Assembly: GCA_014802265.1 (NCBI GenBank)
Contig: JAAVCP010000014.1
Span: 22,515-57,203 of the forward strand
Source of the DNA: Bacteroides sp.
Lineage (GTDB): Bacteria > Bacteroidota > Bacteroidia > Bacteroidales > Muribaculaceae
Reading direction: 5' to 3'
DNA: 34,689 nucleotides
Positions 9,226-17,048 of this stretch are shown piece by piece. Both the position numbers and the translations under genes were made by a program. The first letter of the stretch is position 1; each line of letters opens with the position of its first letter. The notes beneath the pieces are model-generated. The model did not search any database. It saw only the letters and a list, made by a program, of their open reading frames with translations, and had not been told where the DNA came from.

Positions 9226-9969
9226 ATGAAGATTATAATTGTAATGTTATTCTTATTGTCATCCTTGAGCGTTGCCTATGCACAAGAGGCAACTGTTACC
9301 ATGTCAATGACAGAATACGAGATGACAAAATCAAAAACAGATTCTCTTCTATTAATCCTCTCAAATAATCAGGTAGAAATTGACTCCCTTAACACCTCGT
9401 TAAGAGAACAAAATTCTGTTATCAAGCGATTAAGAGGTCAATTAAAAGATTTAAGTAGTCTTTATCAAGGGAACGATTCCTTAATATTAACTTTAAAAGA
9501 TAGTCTAAGCATTCAAGCCAATGAGATCGCTCGTCTTAAAGTTGAAGTGGCTTCTCTTGACATGGTTCGTCTTCGCTATGCTAACGGAAGACTTCAATTA
9601 CCGTATAATCAAGAAAAGATCAATGAAGCTATTGAATTATTTAATGGAATATCTGACGAGAATCTCAAAAACGAATGCAGTGAAATCCTTTCTTGGCTTC
9701 GTCAATATAACTTTTATCTACGCGAAGTTAAAGACCTAATCCAGTCATTACAATCTGATACTCGAAGAGAGAATAAATTTGATTTTGACGCATGGCGTTC
9801 TTATGCGCTAAAAAGTATCAACCAAAATGGTTATGTAAAAGATAGTCATGGGCATTATTTCACAATAATCTTTCTCGATGAAATTATCTCTATAGCAAAA
9901 AATCGTTTAACTAAAGCAACTAAACCAACAGTTGATTTCTCAGATTTAATTGACCGATTACAACTATAA
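9226..9969 (+). CDS. Secreted coiled-coil protein, unknown function
   Basis: The gene lies 9 bp after the previous stop. The 247-residue product has a clear signal peptide (MKIIIVMLFLLSSLSVAYAQ, cut after AYA or AQ). Residues about 30-115 form a heptad-rich coiled coil (repeated SLLLILSNNQVEIDSL / LRGQLKDLSSL patterns). The remaining 130 residues form a mixed helical domain with a DFDAWRSYALKSINQNGY segment. Bacteroidetes genomes carry many small secreted proteins of this build whose role is unknown. As last gene of the cluster it is probably a periplasmic tether or a substrate of the subtilase; this is inference. No obvious terminator follows directly. Confidence 0.65.
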   Translation: MKIIIVMLFLLSSLSVAYAQEATVTMSMTEYEMTKSKTDSLLLILSNNQVEIDSLNTSLREQNSVIKRLRGQLKDLSSLYQGNDSLILTLKDSLSIQANEIARLKVEVASLDMVRLRYANGRLQLPYNQEKINEAIELFNGISDENLKNECSEILSWLRQYNFYLREVKDLIQSLQSDTRRENKFDFDAWRSYALKSINQNGYVKDSHGHYFTIIFLDEIISIAKNRLTKATKPTVDFSDLIDRLQL

Positions 9970-10242
9970 TAGTTAAAATTCAGTCATCTTAAAATTCTCG
10001 TGATACTGAGACAAAATTATTCCAATGAAGCAATAGATGGCATTAAACAAAGATTAAGCAACTATCCAGAGGCTGTAGTATTGCAGCCTCTCGCTTTGAA
10101 AACCTTTAAGAACAATTGAAATATTACAATAATTGTGCATTTAAGATAGAATTGTGTAATTTTGGAATCTAAAATAAAAAGCATTCTACATGAAATGCCT
10201 TGACTATTAACCTCATTGTTAAACCATTTAATCTAATCTCCT
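9970..10242. other. Gap after the GTPase-protease cluster: weak hairpin and a startless coding-like remnant
   Basis: No intact gene. A frame ending at a TGA near 10120 reads about 40 coding-like residues (QNYSNEAIDGIKQRLSNYPE then AVVLQPLALKTFKNN) but has no usable start, so it may be the tail of a lost gene. An 8-bp hairpin (AGAGGCTG at 10068-10075 with CAGCCTCT at 10084-10091, 8-nt loop) could be a weak terminator but lacks a T-run. Confidence 0.3.
10133..10164 (+). promoter_or_regulatory. Candidate Bacteroidetes promoter upstream of the decayed small ORFs
   Basis: TTG at 10133-10135, a 21-nt spacer, then TAATTTTG at 10157-10164, matching the TTG / TAnnTTTG consensus. It would drive the two broken reading frames that begin at 10243. 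Judged by pattern only. Confidence 0.4.
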
Positions 10243-10398
10243 ATGAAGATACCGGAATTATTATTCTCATGGAAGAGAGCATTTGGCATTACACAAGCCA
10301 AGTAGCAGTTTTCACGTCTGACAAGGATAGCGACCACCAAGGCTGGTTTAGAGCGTAAAATTGGAAAAATTATATTGAAAAGCCTACTTGGAAAGTAA
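10243..10398 (+). pseudogene. Small basic protein with internal TAG stop
   Basis: ATG at 10243 opens a 51-codon frame broken only by TAG at 10303-10305 (codon 21). The product would read MKIPELLFSWKRAFGITQAK, stop, then QFSRLTRIATTKAGLERKIG and a basic tail ending LLGK. Such short KRA(F/L)GI...GLERKIGK proteins seem, from memory, to be recurrent in Bacteroidales accessory DNA, with Lys or Gln expected where the stop sits. The end TAA overlaps the ATG of the DUF1810 remnant (TAATG), so the two were once a coupled pair. A candidate promoter lies about 80 bp upstream. Family identity unsure; the single stop could be a recent mutation or a suppressible codon. Confidence 0.45.
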
Positions 10399-10707
10399 TG
10401 GAAGATAGATTACAAGATGGCATCTATCCTATCGCTTTGAAGGATTTACAGGAAAGGCGCAAACACTCCCATTGGATGTGGTATATATTTCCACAGCTTA
10501 AACATCTTGGCCATTCTTATAATGCTAACAGCTGCTTATCTTCAACACCCAATATTAGGTCAGCGGTTAAGAGAAGTCTCTGAAACAATTCTAAATCTAC
10601 TATCAATGACCCTTTTTGAGCAGATATCTCCAAATGACATATTCGCTCAAGTTCTTGATAAATATTTTGATGGACAACGAGATTCTAAATTCATAAAGAT
10701 AATATAG
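10398..10707 (+). pseudogene. DUF1810-family protein, broken by frameshift and deletions
   Basis: The first frame (ATG at 10398) gives the DUF1810 signature YPIALKDLQERRKHSHWMWY followed by IFPQLKHLGHS, then runs off. The match resumes in another frame at about 10528 with AYLQHPILGQRLREVSETIL, skips part of the domain, and ends MTLFEQISPNDIFAQVLDKY then FDGQRDSKF before TAG at 10705-10707. Compared with the usual length of about 140-150 residues, the coding stretch is only about 103 codons. Two segments are missing: one around the frameshift after LGHSYNA, and one between LNLLS and MTLF. DUF1810 proteins are small cytosolic proteins of unknown function. Clearly non-functional here. Confidence 0.8.
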
Positions 10708-10859
10708 GAAAACAAATAAAATTAAGTCTTCTAATGACTTGGTTGAAATTGCCACACAATATCTTTTTGGGGTTAGGTGGTAAGGACGTCAATATCTCCC
10801 TGGCTCATCAGTACCTTGTTTTGGCCGCAAAAAAGGAAATGTTAATACTGTAAATACTC
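10708..10859. other. Short gap between DUF1810 remnant and IS982 remnant
   Basis: No gene supported. A 39-codon frame from about 10734 (MTWLKLPHNIFLGLGG...) has no recognisable match and is probably chance or debris. Confidence 0.3.
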
Positions 10860-11108
10860 TTGCCACGCTGTTTCGTTGCCCTGACGATGTTCCTGCAGCC
10901 CGCATGCTTTGGGGAATGCACCGGCATCAGTTTTGTCGACAGCACCTGTATCCCTGTCATACATAACAGGCGTCAGTCCGGCGTGAAGGTATTCAAGGGT
11001 ATTGCGACAAAGGGCAAAGGCACAATGGGGTATGTCGGCTTCAAGCTTCATCTGCTGTGCAACCATAGAGGCGAGCTGATCAACTTTGTCCTGACGCGTA
11101 CCAACGTC
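10860..11108 (+). mobile_element. IS982-family transposase remnant
   Basis: The translated stretch GECTGISFVDSTCIPVIHNR, KVFKGIATKGKGTMGY and GFKLHLLCNHRGELINFVLT is the central DDE-region signature of IS982-family transposases (FVDSTxxxVCxNxR, KVFKG, TMGxxxGFKLHL, GELxNF). The first acidic residue (Asp in FVDS) is present; the later catalytic residues are lost because the match stops after TRTNV where a DDR segment is expected. The N-terminal third is also missing and a residue or two are absent around GYVGFK. No terminal inverted repeats were found. The base composition is visibly GC-richer than the DNA to its left. It points toward, and ends about 20 bp from, the stop codon of the btuC-like gene, in the place where an ATPase gene would be expected. 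Confidence 0.75.
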
Positions 11109-11128
11109 ACGTTGATAGTATATTTATA

Positions 11129-12121
11129 TTATTTGCGGCGGGAGAAGAGGACGTAGAGGACAACAGGGGCACCGATGACGGGGGTAACGGCGTTAACGGG
11201 GATTACGGAATTGGAGGGTAGAACACAGAAGAGGGAGCAGGCAAGTGCAACAGCGGCTCCACAAAGCATTGTGGCAGGCATCAGTATGCGGTGGGTGTCC
11301 GTGCGGAAAATCATTCGTGCTATGTGTGGCACGGCAAGTCCGATAAAAGAAACTGGTCCGCAATAGGCGGTTATAACAGCGGTCAGTACTCCGGTTGACA
11401 GAAGAAGAATGTTTCTGACCCTCATGAGATTGACTCCAAGGTTACGGGCGTAGGCATCTCCAAGAAGAATTAAGTCGAGTGGTTTGGTCAGGAGTAATGC
11501 AAGAATTATTCCTAAGGAGGTAATTCCGCAGAAGAGTGGGAGCTGTTGCAACGACACACCGTTGAATGTGCTCATGCCCCACATCACATAACTTTGCACC
11601 CCCTCGGCGGTGGAGACATAATTCAGAAGCATAATAACAGCAGAAACGAGATAGCCGAGCATGATGCCTGTGATGAGGAGCATGAGGTCGTTTTTTAGAA
11701 CGGAAGAGAGCATGATGAGCATAGCCATAACCAAAAGACTACCGGCAAACGCACCGAAAATCACTGCCGCATACCCACCAAGAGAGAAGGTGCCCGCACC
11801 AATAGTTCCACCCAAGAAAAGCATTACAACTGCCACGCCAAGGCTTGCCCCGGAGTTGATGCCGAGAATAGAAGGACCGGCGAGTGGGTTACGGAAGGCG
11901 GTCTGTAATAATAAGCCTGAGACTGCAAGCCCTGCCCCTGCAAATAAGGCGGTGATTGCCATAGGCAGACGGCTGCCCATTACGATGAATCCCTCCGCGC
12001 CATATTGATCCGAACCAAGCAGAATCTGAATCACGTCGTGCACAGGAATTTTCACTGAGCCGAAAAACAGGTTCAGAAGAAACAGTATGATTACGATAAT
12101 GACGACTAAGAGGAATTTCAT
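11129..12121 (-). CDS. btuC: BtuC/FecCD-family ABC transporter permease
   Basis: 330 residues, almost entirely hydrophobic helices (about nine or ten), starting with MKFLLVVIIVIILFLLNLFF. Family motifs are clear: RLPMAITALFAGAGLAVSGL near the N-terminus, NPLAGPSILGINSGASLG, and GPVSFIGLAVPHIAR near the end. It moves cobalamin (or ferric chelates in relatives) across the inner membrane as a dimer with an ATPase pair. The cobalamin assignment comes from the operon: a B12 riboswitch, BtuB-, BtuG- and BtuF-like genes precede it, 37 bp separating it from btuF. The length and end (FSRRK) look complete. No ATPase gene follows; the IS982 remnant does. Confidence 0.85.
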   Translation of the reverse strand: MKFLLVVIIVIILFLLNLFFGSVKIPVHDVIQILLGSDQYGAEGFIVMGSRLPMAITALFAGAGLAVSGLLLQTAFRNPLAGPSILGINSGASLGVAVVMLFLGGTIGAGTFSLGGYAAVIFGAFAGSLLVMAMLIMLSSVLKNDLMLLITGIMLGYLVSAVIMLLNYVSTAEGVQSYVMWGMSTFNGVSLQQLPLFCGITSLGIILALLLTKPLDLILLGDAYARNLGVNLMRVRNILLLSTGVLTAVITAYCGPVSFIGLAVPHIARMIFRTDTHRILMPATMLCGAAVALACSLFCVLPSNSVIPVNAVTPVIGAPVVLYVLFSRRK

Positions 12122-12158
12122 TGTTATTTAATTTCTTGGAAAGGGAGGTTTGGGTAAA

Positions 12159-13304
12159 TTAATTTATTTTAGTGAAATAGTGTCGTTGATTATTTGGATC
12201 AGAGACACTTAATTCAGGATGGAATACGGAGATTAGGTCTGCAAGAAGCCATTGTGGGTGGAAAGGTATATCTTCATAGAAAAACACCTTTGAAGTGTTG
12301 CACCCGTATACATTTTTATCTTTCAGAGCCTTTATTTGAGGATAGATAGGGTTGTCGGAAGCCAATTCTTTCAATGACTTGTCATTAGTCTGGGAATAGC
12401 GCACCAACCAAATATCAGCATCTCCGGCTTTATGAAGCACCTGCTCTCCGGCAAGTGGTGAACTGCCGCTTTTGTCAATGTAAGAGAAGGGGTTTATTCC
12501 GCCGGCATCTTCAATGAAAATACCCATAGTGGAGTGTTTTGCCGGAACATTCCATGACGAACCATACAGACGATCCACAAGCACCGTTGGTCTGACAGAG
12601 GAGACAGATGCCAGTTCCTTTAGGGAAAGGTAGTCTTTTTCAGTGGCATTAAAAATATCACGGGCTGTTTCCTCTCTTCCATAAAGTATGCCGTAAAACT
12701 TCATCCATTCTGCGCGCCCGAGTGGGGATGTCTCCATATAATCCGCACATTCTATAATAGGAATGCCAAGTTGACCTAACTTTCCATAGTTGCCGGAATT
12801 TTCAAACGGAGATAACAGAATGCCATCAGGATTTAATTTAATGATTTTTTCAATATTAGGTGTCATGGAATTGCCGCAGTCAGCCACTTCTCCTGAATTT
12901 ATTCTCTTGGCGAGCGTCGGTTGATGAATATATTGTGCGTCACACACACCTTTTATAGCGTCAATAGAACCCAATTCAGTAATAAGACTGTTGTGGACAG
13001 AAGAGTACACGAGGCTGTTTTTAAGAGGAGTGCGTATTACTGTTCCTGCGGGGAGATTGTCAGGCGTATTTACTGAATCAGGTATCAGAATATATGTATG
13101 GAGAGTCTTTGCAGTATCCCATGGATTTCTTATATCTGCCTTGACATAATCAGGGAATTTAGTCAGGGAAAGGTTTTCTGCATAAGAAAGAGGAATCCGT
13201 TCCCCTTTTTCAGATACGGCATCATTAGTGTTGCCCCCCTTGCATGAGGCAAGGAGCAACAACACTAATGAAAAAATCAACGAGAAATTATCTTTAATAT
13301 TCAT
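12159..13304 (-). CDS. btuF: BtuF-like periplasmic cobalamin-binding lipoprotein
   Basis: 381 residues with a lipoprotein signal (hydrophobic run then LASC, Cys21). The residues after the Cys (KGGN) lack the acidic surface-export signal, fitting periplasmic retention. The body is a class III (TroA/BtuF-type) binding protein: a two-lobe fold with markers such as SSVHNSLITELGSIDAIKGV, LNPDGILLSP, GIPIIECADYMETSPLGRAE (helix-linker region) and AGGINPF. In this class two lobes joined by one long helix capture the ligand and hand it to the BtuC permease, encoded next. Ligand specificity to cobalamin is inferred from the riboswitch and neighbours. It follows btuG by 42 bp and is the third gene of the operon. 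Confidence 0.8.
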   Translation of the reverse strand: MNIKDNFSLIFSLVLLLLASCKGGNTNDAVSEKGERIPLSYAENLSLTKFPDYVKADIRNPWDTAKTLHTYILIPDSVNTPDNLPAGTVIRTPLKNSLVYSSVHNSLITELGSIDAIKGVCDAQYIHQPTLAKRINSGEVADCGNSMTPNIEKIIKLNPDGILLSPFENSGNYGKLGQLGIPIIECADYMETSPLGRAEWMKFYGILYGREETARDIFNATEKDYLSLKELASVSSVRPTVLVDRLYGSSWNVPAKHSTMGIFIEDAGGINPFSYIDKSGSSPLAGEQVLHKAGDADIWLVRYSQTNDKSLKELASDNPIYPQIKALKDKNVYGCNTSKVFFYEDIPFHPQWLLADLISVFHPELSVSDPNNQRHYFTKIN

Positions 13305-13346
13305 ATTTCTTATTTAGAAACATCACTTTCACGGCAATCAGGTTGA

Positions 13347-14486
13347 TTAATGCAAATCAAGGAAGACTGCTTTAAAAGGATTTATGCCGCCGGAGTCAAA
13401 TTTAGTAACGTATGATCCATCACGCTTAAAACGGTAGATATCTCCATTTGAAACGTAGTCTGAGGTACCAATATAAATATCGCCGGTTTCGTCGTCAACC
13501 GTCATCATATAGATGCTGGCAGAAGCGAGTTCCGCAGGAGCATCTTTCATAAATGATGACTCTACCAGACGGGAGGCTTTAATGTCATAGTAGAAGAATG
13601 TATTGGTGGTAGTGTATGTGCTCCAGTCAGTCACAGAGTTAACGAGATACACCTTGTCGTTACCGACAGCCATATTTGTTGCCACAGCAAGCGAAGTGAT
13701 CTTATTATTCTGTTTCGGATCAATCATCTGCAATTCGTATCCCTTGTCAGCATAGTTGCCGTTGCCGATTACAAATATCTTGTCATCTTCCTCAACCACC
13801 ATATTGGGATTTGTGCAGACAGTCAGAGTCTCTGAAAGCTTGAATGTCTTCAGATCAATCACAAACATTTCGTCAAGGTATTTATATACGTTCTTCCCTG
13901 TCTCCGGATCAACTGACTGGCTGTAGGAATTTGCAACATAAAGTTTGTCATCTTCTATAGCCACCCCTTCAAGATTAGCACCAAGACCGGTGACTTTACC
14001 TACGACAGAGAGATTGCTCTTATTGATTTTCGCCACTACTCCGCCGTGGAAAGAGGCATAGATAAAATTATCCTCTTCTGCAAGATATCTGACCCCACCT
14101 TGCAACTCTGCATCAGAAGTAAACGACACTCTGCCTTGTTCCACACCGGCGGCATTGAGTTTGGCAAGATAGTTTGAGCCGTAGACAGATACATAAATCT
14201 GGTTATCGTCTTCAATCAAGTCTTGTCCGGTGTCGCCAAGCCTGAATCCGTTTTGCACATAGAATATGTCGGCAATTGCTTTATCCTCCTTGGTGGCATA
14301 GAAGGATATGTTGGAGTTGTTGGCACCCATAGATCCTGAATTCAATATAAACATACGGTCGTTGGGCAGCTCAACTTTAGAGCCGGTGTCGTCACGCTTT
14401 GGATCATCTTCGTTGCTGCAAGATGTTGCAAACCCACTGATAGATAGCATGGCACACATGCCAAGCCAGAATTTGGTTGATTTCAT
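13347..14486 (-). CDS. btuG: BtuG-like surface cobalamin-binding lipoprotein (YncE/DUF5074-type beta-propeller)
   Basis: 379 residues; lipobox ATSC with Cys23, followed by SNEDDPKRDD, an acidic lipoprotein-export signal typical of surface-exposed Bacteroidetes lipoproteins. The body is a seven-bladed propeller of YncE type: MFILNSGSMGANNSNISFY, QNGFRLGDTGQDLIEDDNQI, repeated KIYVxNS and FVIGNGNY strands, AVATNMAVGNDKVYLVNS. In Bacteroides, BtuG binds cobalamin very tightly at the cell surface and passes it to the BtuB receptor with which it forms a lid. Position directly after the receptor (25 bp gap) in a riboswitch-controlled operon supports the same role. Coding is certain; the ligand is by context. 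Confidence 0.85.
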   Translation of the reverse strand: MKSTKFWLGMCAMLSISGFATSCSNEDDPKRDDTGSKVELPNDRMFILNSGSMGANNSNISFYATKEDKAIADIFYVQNGFRLGDTGQDLIEDDNQIYVSVYGSNYLAKLNAAGVEQGRVSFTSDAELQGGVRYLAEEDNFIYASFHGGVVAKINKSNLSVVGKVTGLGANLEGVAIEDDKLYVANSYSQSVDPETGKNVYKYLDEMFVIDLKTFKLSETLTVCTNPNMVVEEDDKIFVIGNGNYADKGYELQMIDPKQNNKITSLAVATNMAVGNDKVYLVNSVTDWSTYTTTNTFFYYDIKASRLVESSFMKDAPAELASASIYMMTVDDETGDIYIGTSDYVSNGDIYRFKRDGSYVTKFDSGGINPFKAVFLDLH

Positions 14487-14511
14487 TTTTTTTAATTAGT
14501 ATGGATTATGA

Positions 14512-16563
14512 TTAAATATATAAAGTGCCTGAAAGTCGCCATGACCGTCCCGGCATAGGGTAAAACTTGATTACATCATATTGCTTATTGGTAAGATTTA
14601 AGATCTCTCCCTGAAGAGCCAACTTACATTTACCGATTTTAAAATCATGGGAAAGGGTGAGGGTATGATCGTCATAACCTGCAATCTCGTTTACAGGAAT
14701 GTTTTGGTCGAGATAATAACGTTTTCCCACAAACACGATTGAATATCCTATATTAACCCAGGGGGTCTCTACAATCACTGAAGCATTTCCGCTGTGTTCA
14801 GGTGTATAGGGAAGTTGGTTTTTGTAATTTTTGGCAGTTTTGTCGGTCACGTCGATAGCCTTCTGCCAGGTATACGCCCCCGACAAAATCAGGTCGATAC
14901 CTGCCGGGAGGGTAAAAGCTGTTGCAAGCGTGGCATCTATGCCTGTGATGCGTACCTTGCCAAAGTTTACCATTCTCCATGCGTATGTGGTAGGAAAGGC
15001 AACGATTTTATCATCAACGTCATTATAATAGGCATCGAGGGTAAAAGAGAGGTAGTCCATTGCCGGGAATAATGAATTACCCCAAGTCACGCCGAGATCG
15101 TATTCCCTTGCTTTTTCAGGACGGAGGGTACGGCTTCCGAGACGGTAATAATATAAATCATTGAAAGTCGGTACGCGGAATGTATTTTTATAAAATGCCC
15201 TGATGTAAAACAAGTGGTCTTCAAGAGGCTTATAGCTGAAAGAGAGAGATGGGTTCAGCTTACTGATGTCGTCAGGTGGGTTCCCGATTTTTACTTTCTC
15301 TTTTATGAATGTTGCCACCAGTGTGCCGGAAAGAGTAAAACGAGACATTTTCCATCGAGCACTTAGTGCGGATATTGAGGAGTAGCGTGTAGGGTAGGGG
15401 CACTCATACATGGTGCTGTTGAGTGTATTGATTGTCCCGTCTTGCGCGAGGGCTATGGAAAGAGTTGAGAAGGGTTTATATAATCCGGTAGCCGACAAAT
15501 ACCATTCGTCCTGATGATGGGTGGCTCGGTATACTCCGTTGTCAAATTGTGGACCTGTTTCTTCGTCCTTATTCCACCCGTAGTTATATTTTGCCTGTGC
15601 TTGCAGACTCCATTGGGAATTAAACGTTTTCTTATATCTTGCCATTATAAAGGCATTTTCGTCCCAAAGTTTTTCTGTTGACACAGGATTATAGAGAGTG
15701 ACAGCTCCCGGAAGTCCACGTTTTGAGTAAAAATAATAACCTTTTAGTTGAAGTTCTGAGTTGGCAGGGAGTGTATAATAGACATTGCCTTCCGCATGCC
15801 ATGAGTCTATTTCAGAGTTGTTGCGTTTCTCCTTTGTAACAAGATTCCCATTCACTAATGTAAATGGATAATTACCATCGGAACGTAAATAGGTAGCGTC
15901 GACTGAAGTGGTTACTCTTGAGCCGATTTTTTGCCACCAACGTAAGGAGGGTGACAGGTAGCCAAAAGAGCCTCCACCCATCTTGACCCTTAGTGCATAC
16001 GGATTTCCATTGTCGAAGTGTGGTTTCTCAGTCCATATTCCGAGCACGGCTGCCGAGGCATAAAGTTTTGCACATTGGAGCATGTCATCAGTCTGACCCA
16101 CTGCAAGTGACAAGGTGCCTACATTATCGAGAGAGAATCGCCCTATATCGATCTGTCCTGCCTGACAGTTACTTACAGGTGAACCATCATATCCTACGGC
16201 TGTGTGGGCGGCTCCCATATTTCTCACTGAGACAGTCTTCAACCCTCCGATACCTCCATAATCTTTTACGTTTGTTCCGGCGAATCTTCTTACGGCATCT
16301 GCCATATTTTGAATGCCAAGTTTTGATATGTCGGCAGCCGATAAGGTCTGAACAGGGGAGGTTGATGATATTTTACCCGGCGTGCGACGGCTGGTTACCA
16401 CTAACTCCTCAATATCAGTAATTGAAGAGATTGTGTCTGTGTCAGTTGGCACTACTTGTGGAGTTTGCGCTGCAAGACTACTGCATGTCAACAACATGCA
16501 GCCACCCATTATATGGGCACAGGTATGGTGAATGTGATTTGAAGTATGTGTATGCATTCTCAT
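14512..16563 (-). CDS. btuB: BtuB-like TonB-dependent cobalamin receptor
   Basis: 683 residues. After a signal sequence ending near SSLAAQ come a TonB-box-like IEELVVTSRR, the plug (ISKLGIQNMADAVRRFAGTN, KTVSVRNMGAAHTAVGYDGS) and a 22-strand barrel ending with an aromatic-type C-terminus (GRSWRLSGTLYI). YDGSPVSNCQAGQIDIGRFS and the Cys in DDMLQCAK are plug features of Bacteroides B12 receptors. It takes up cobalamin across the outer membrane using TonB energy. First gene of the operon, about 35 bp after a cobalamin riboswitch. The N-terminus is odd: the chosen ATG (16563) gives a His-rich leader (7 His in the first 20 residues); Met19 or Met23 could be the true start, in front of the hydrophobic core. 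A shorter start would not change the function. Confidence 0.85.
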   Translation of the reverse strand: MRMHTHTSNHIHHTCAHIMGGCMLLTCSSLAAQTPQVVPTDTDTISSITDIEELVVTSRRTPGKISSTSPVQTLSAADISKLGIQNMADAVRRFAGTNVKDYGGIGGLKTVSVRNMGAAHTAVGYDGSPVSNCQAGQIDIGRFSLDNVGTLSLAVGQTDDMLQCAKLYASAAVLGIWTEKPHFDNGNPYALRVKMGGGSFGYLSPSLRWWQKIGSRVTTSVDATYLRSDGNYPFTLVNGNLVTKEKRNNSEIDSWHAEGNVYYTLPANSELQLKGYYFYSKRGLPGAVTLYNPVSTEKLWDENAFIMARYKKTFNSQWSLQAQAKYNYGWNKDEETGPQFDNGVYRATHHQDEWYLSATGLYKPFSTLSIALAQDGTINTLNSTMYECPYPTRYSSISALSARWKMSRFTLSGTLVATFIKEKVKIGNPPDDISKLNPSLSFSYKPLEDHLFYIRAFYKNTFRVPTFNDLYYYRLGSRTLRPEKAREYDLGVTWGNSLFPAMDYLSFTLDAYYNDVDDKIVAFPTTYAWRMVNFGKVRITGIDATLATAFTLPAGIDLILSGAYTWQKAIDVTDKTAKNYKNQLPYTPEHSGNASVIVETPWVNIGYSIVFVGKRYYLDQNIPVNEIAGYDDHTLTLSHDFKIGKCKLALQGEILNLTNKQYDVIKFYPMPGRSWRLSGTLYI

Positions 16564-16596
16564 CCTCGAAAGAAAAACATAAGGTTTAAGCTTATT

Positions 16597-16837
16597 GGCA
16601 GGTCTTCGGACTTATTCCATTTTTTTTGGCGAGCCTTCCCACGACGGTTGTTGCGTCGCAGTGGCATAATCTACCAACGGGTGATGATTCGGTTGCCAAT
16701 AAAATTGAGACAGTCGTAGAGTACAAGTCTCATGGAAATTACCGCAGCGGGACTGTCAGGGATTTGCACCCTGTTCCCTATTATCGCTTGGCTGCCTTAA
16801 TGGTTTGAATGCCCATCAGGAAGCTTTGCGAACCAAT
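16597..16837 (-). promoter_or_regulatory. Cobalamin (B12) riboswitch
   Basis: Read on the minus strand, the 5' half contains GGGAACAGGGTGCAAATCCC followed by a GACAGTCCCGCTGCGGTAA block, the conserved core of cobalamin riboswitches (GGTGnAAATCC, GnCCCGC, CTGTAA-like). The 3' end has AAGTCCGAAGACCTGCC at 16597-16613, a good B12 box. The outer P1-like closing could use AAGCTT segments found at both ends (near 16592 and 16823). The RNA leads into the btuB-like gene, so adenosylcobalamin should lower expression of the whole uptake operon. The regulatory outlet (terminator or ribosome-site masking) is not clear; only a weak 5-bp hairpin with a T-rich tail lies between box and start, so masking is the likelier one. 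Ends are approximate. Confidence 0.9.
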
Positions 16838-16844
16838 TGCGCGA

Positions 16845-16875
16845 CAAAGTTACTAAATAATCTTATTATTCCAAA
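16845..16875 (-). promoter_or_regulatory. Promoter of the cobalamin uptake operon
   Basis: Minus strand: TTTG (16872-16875), exactly 19 nt, then TAACTTTG (16845-16852). Both elements fit the Bacteroidetes housekeeping sigma consensus. Start of transcription would be near 16838, just at the 5' end of the riboswitch. Confidence 0.75.
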
Positions 16876-17022
16876 AAAAATCGTTGGATATACTCAATAA
16901 AATGACAATTCAAACATGCATGGCTTGCTTATACTGTAAATAAAAATCAATTCCTTGGTTGTCTTTTTCTAAAGAAAAATATATCTTTACCTTGCCCATA
17001 TATAAATCTCATGATTTTTATC

Positions 17023-17030
17023 TATATTTG
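17023..17030 (+). promoter_or_regulatory. Possible -7 element for the GH43-like gene
   Basis: TATATTTG fits TAnnTTTG, but no TTG at the right distance was found and the leader would be short (about 12-18 nt). Confidence 0.3.
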
Positions 17031-17048
17031 TAACTTCAATAATAACAA

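Noticed and set aside
10842..11066. Minus-strand 74-aa frame opposite the IS982 remnant
   Set aside because: It is the shadow of the transposase coding strand, which has clear IS982 motifs.
16626..16808. 60-aa plus-strand frame over the riboswitch
   Set aside because: The bases are explained by the conserved cobalamin riboswitch on the minus strand.
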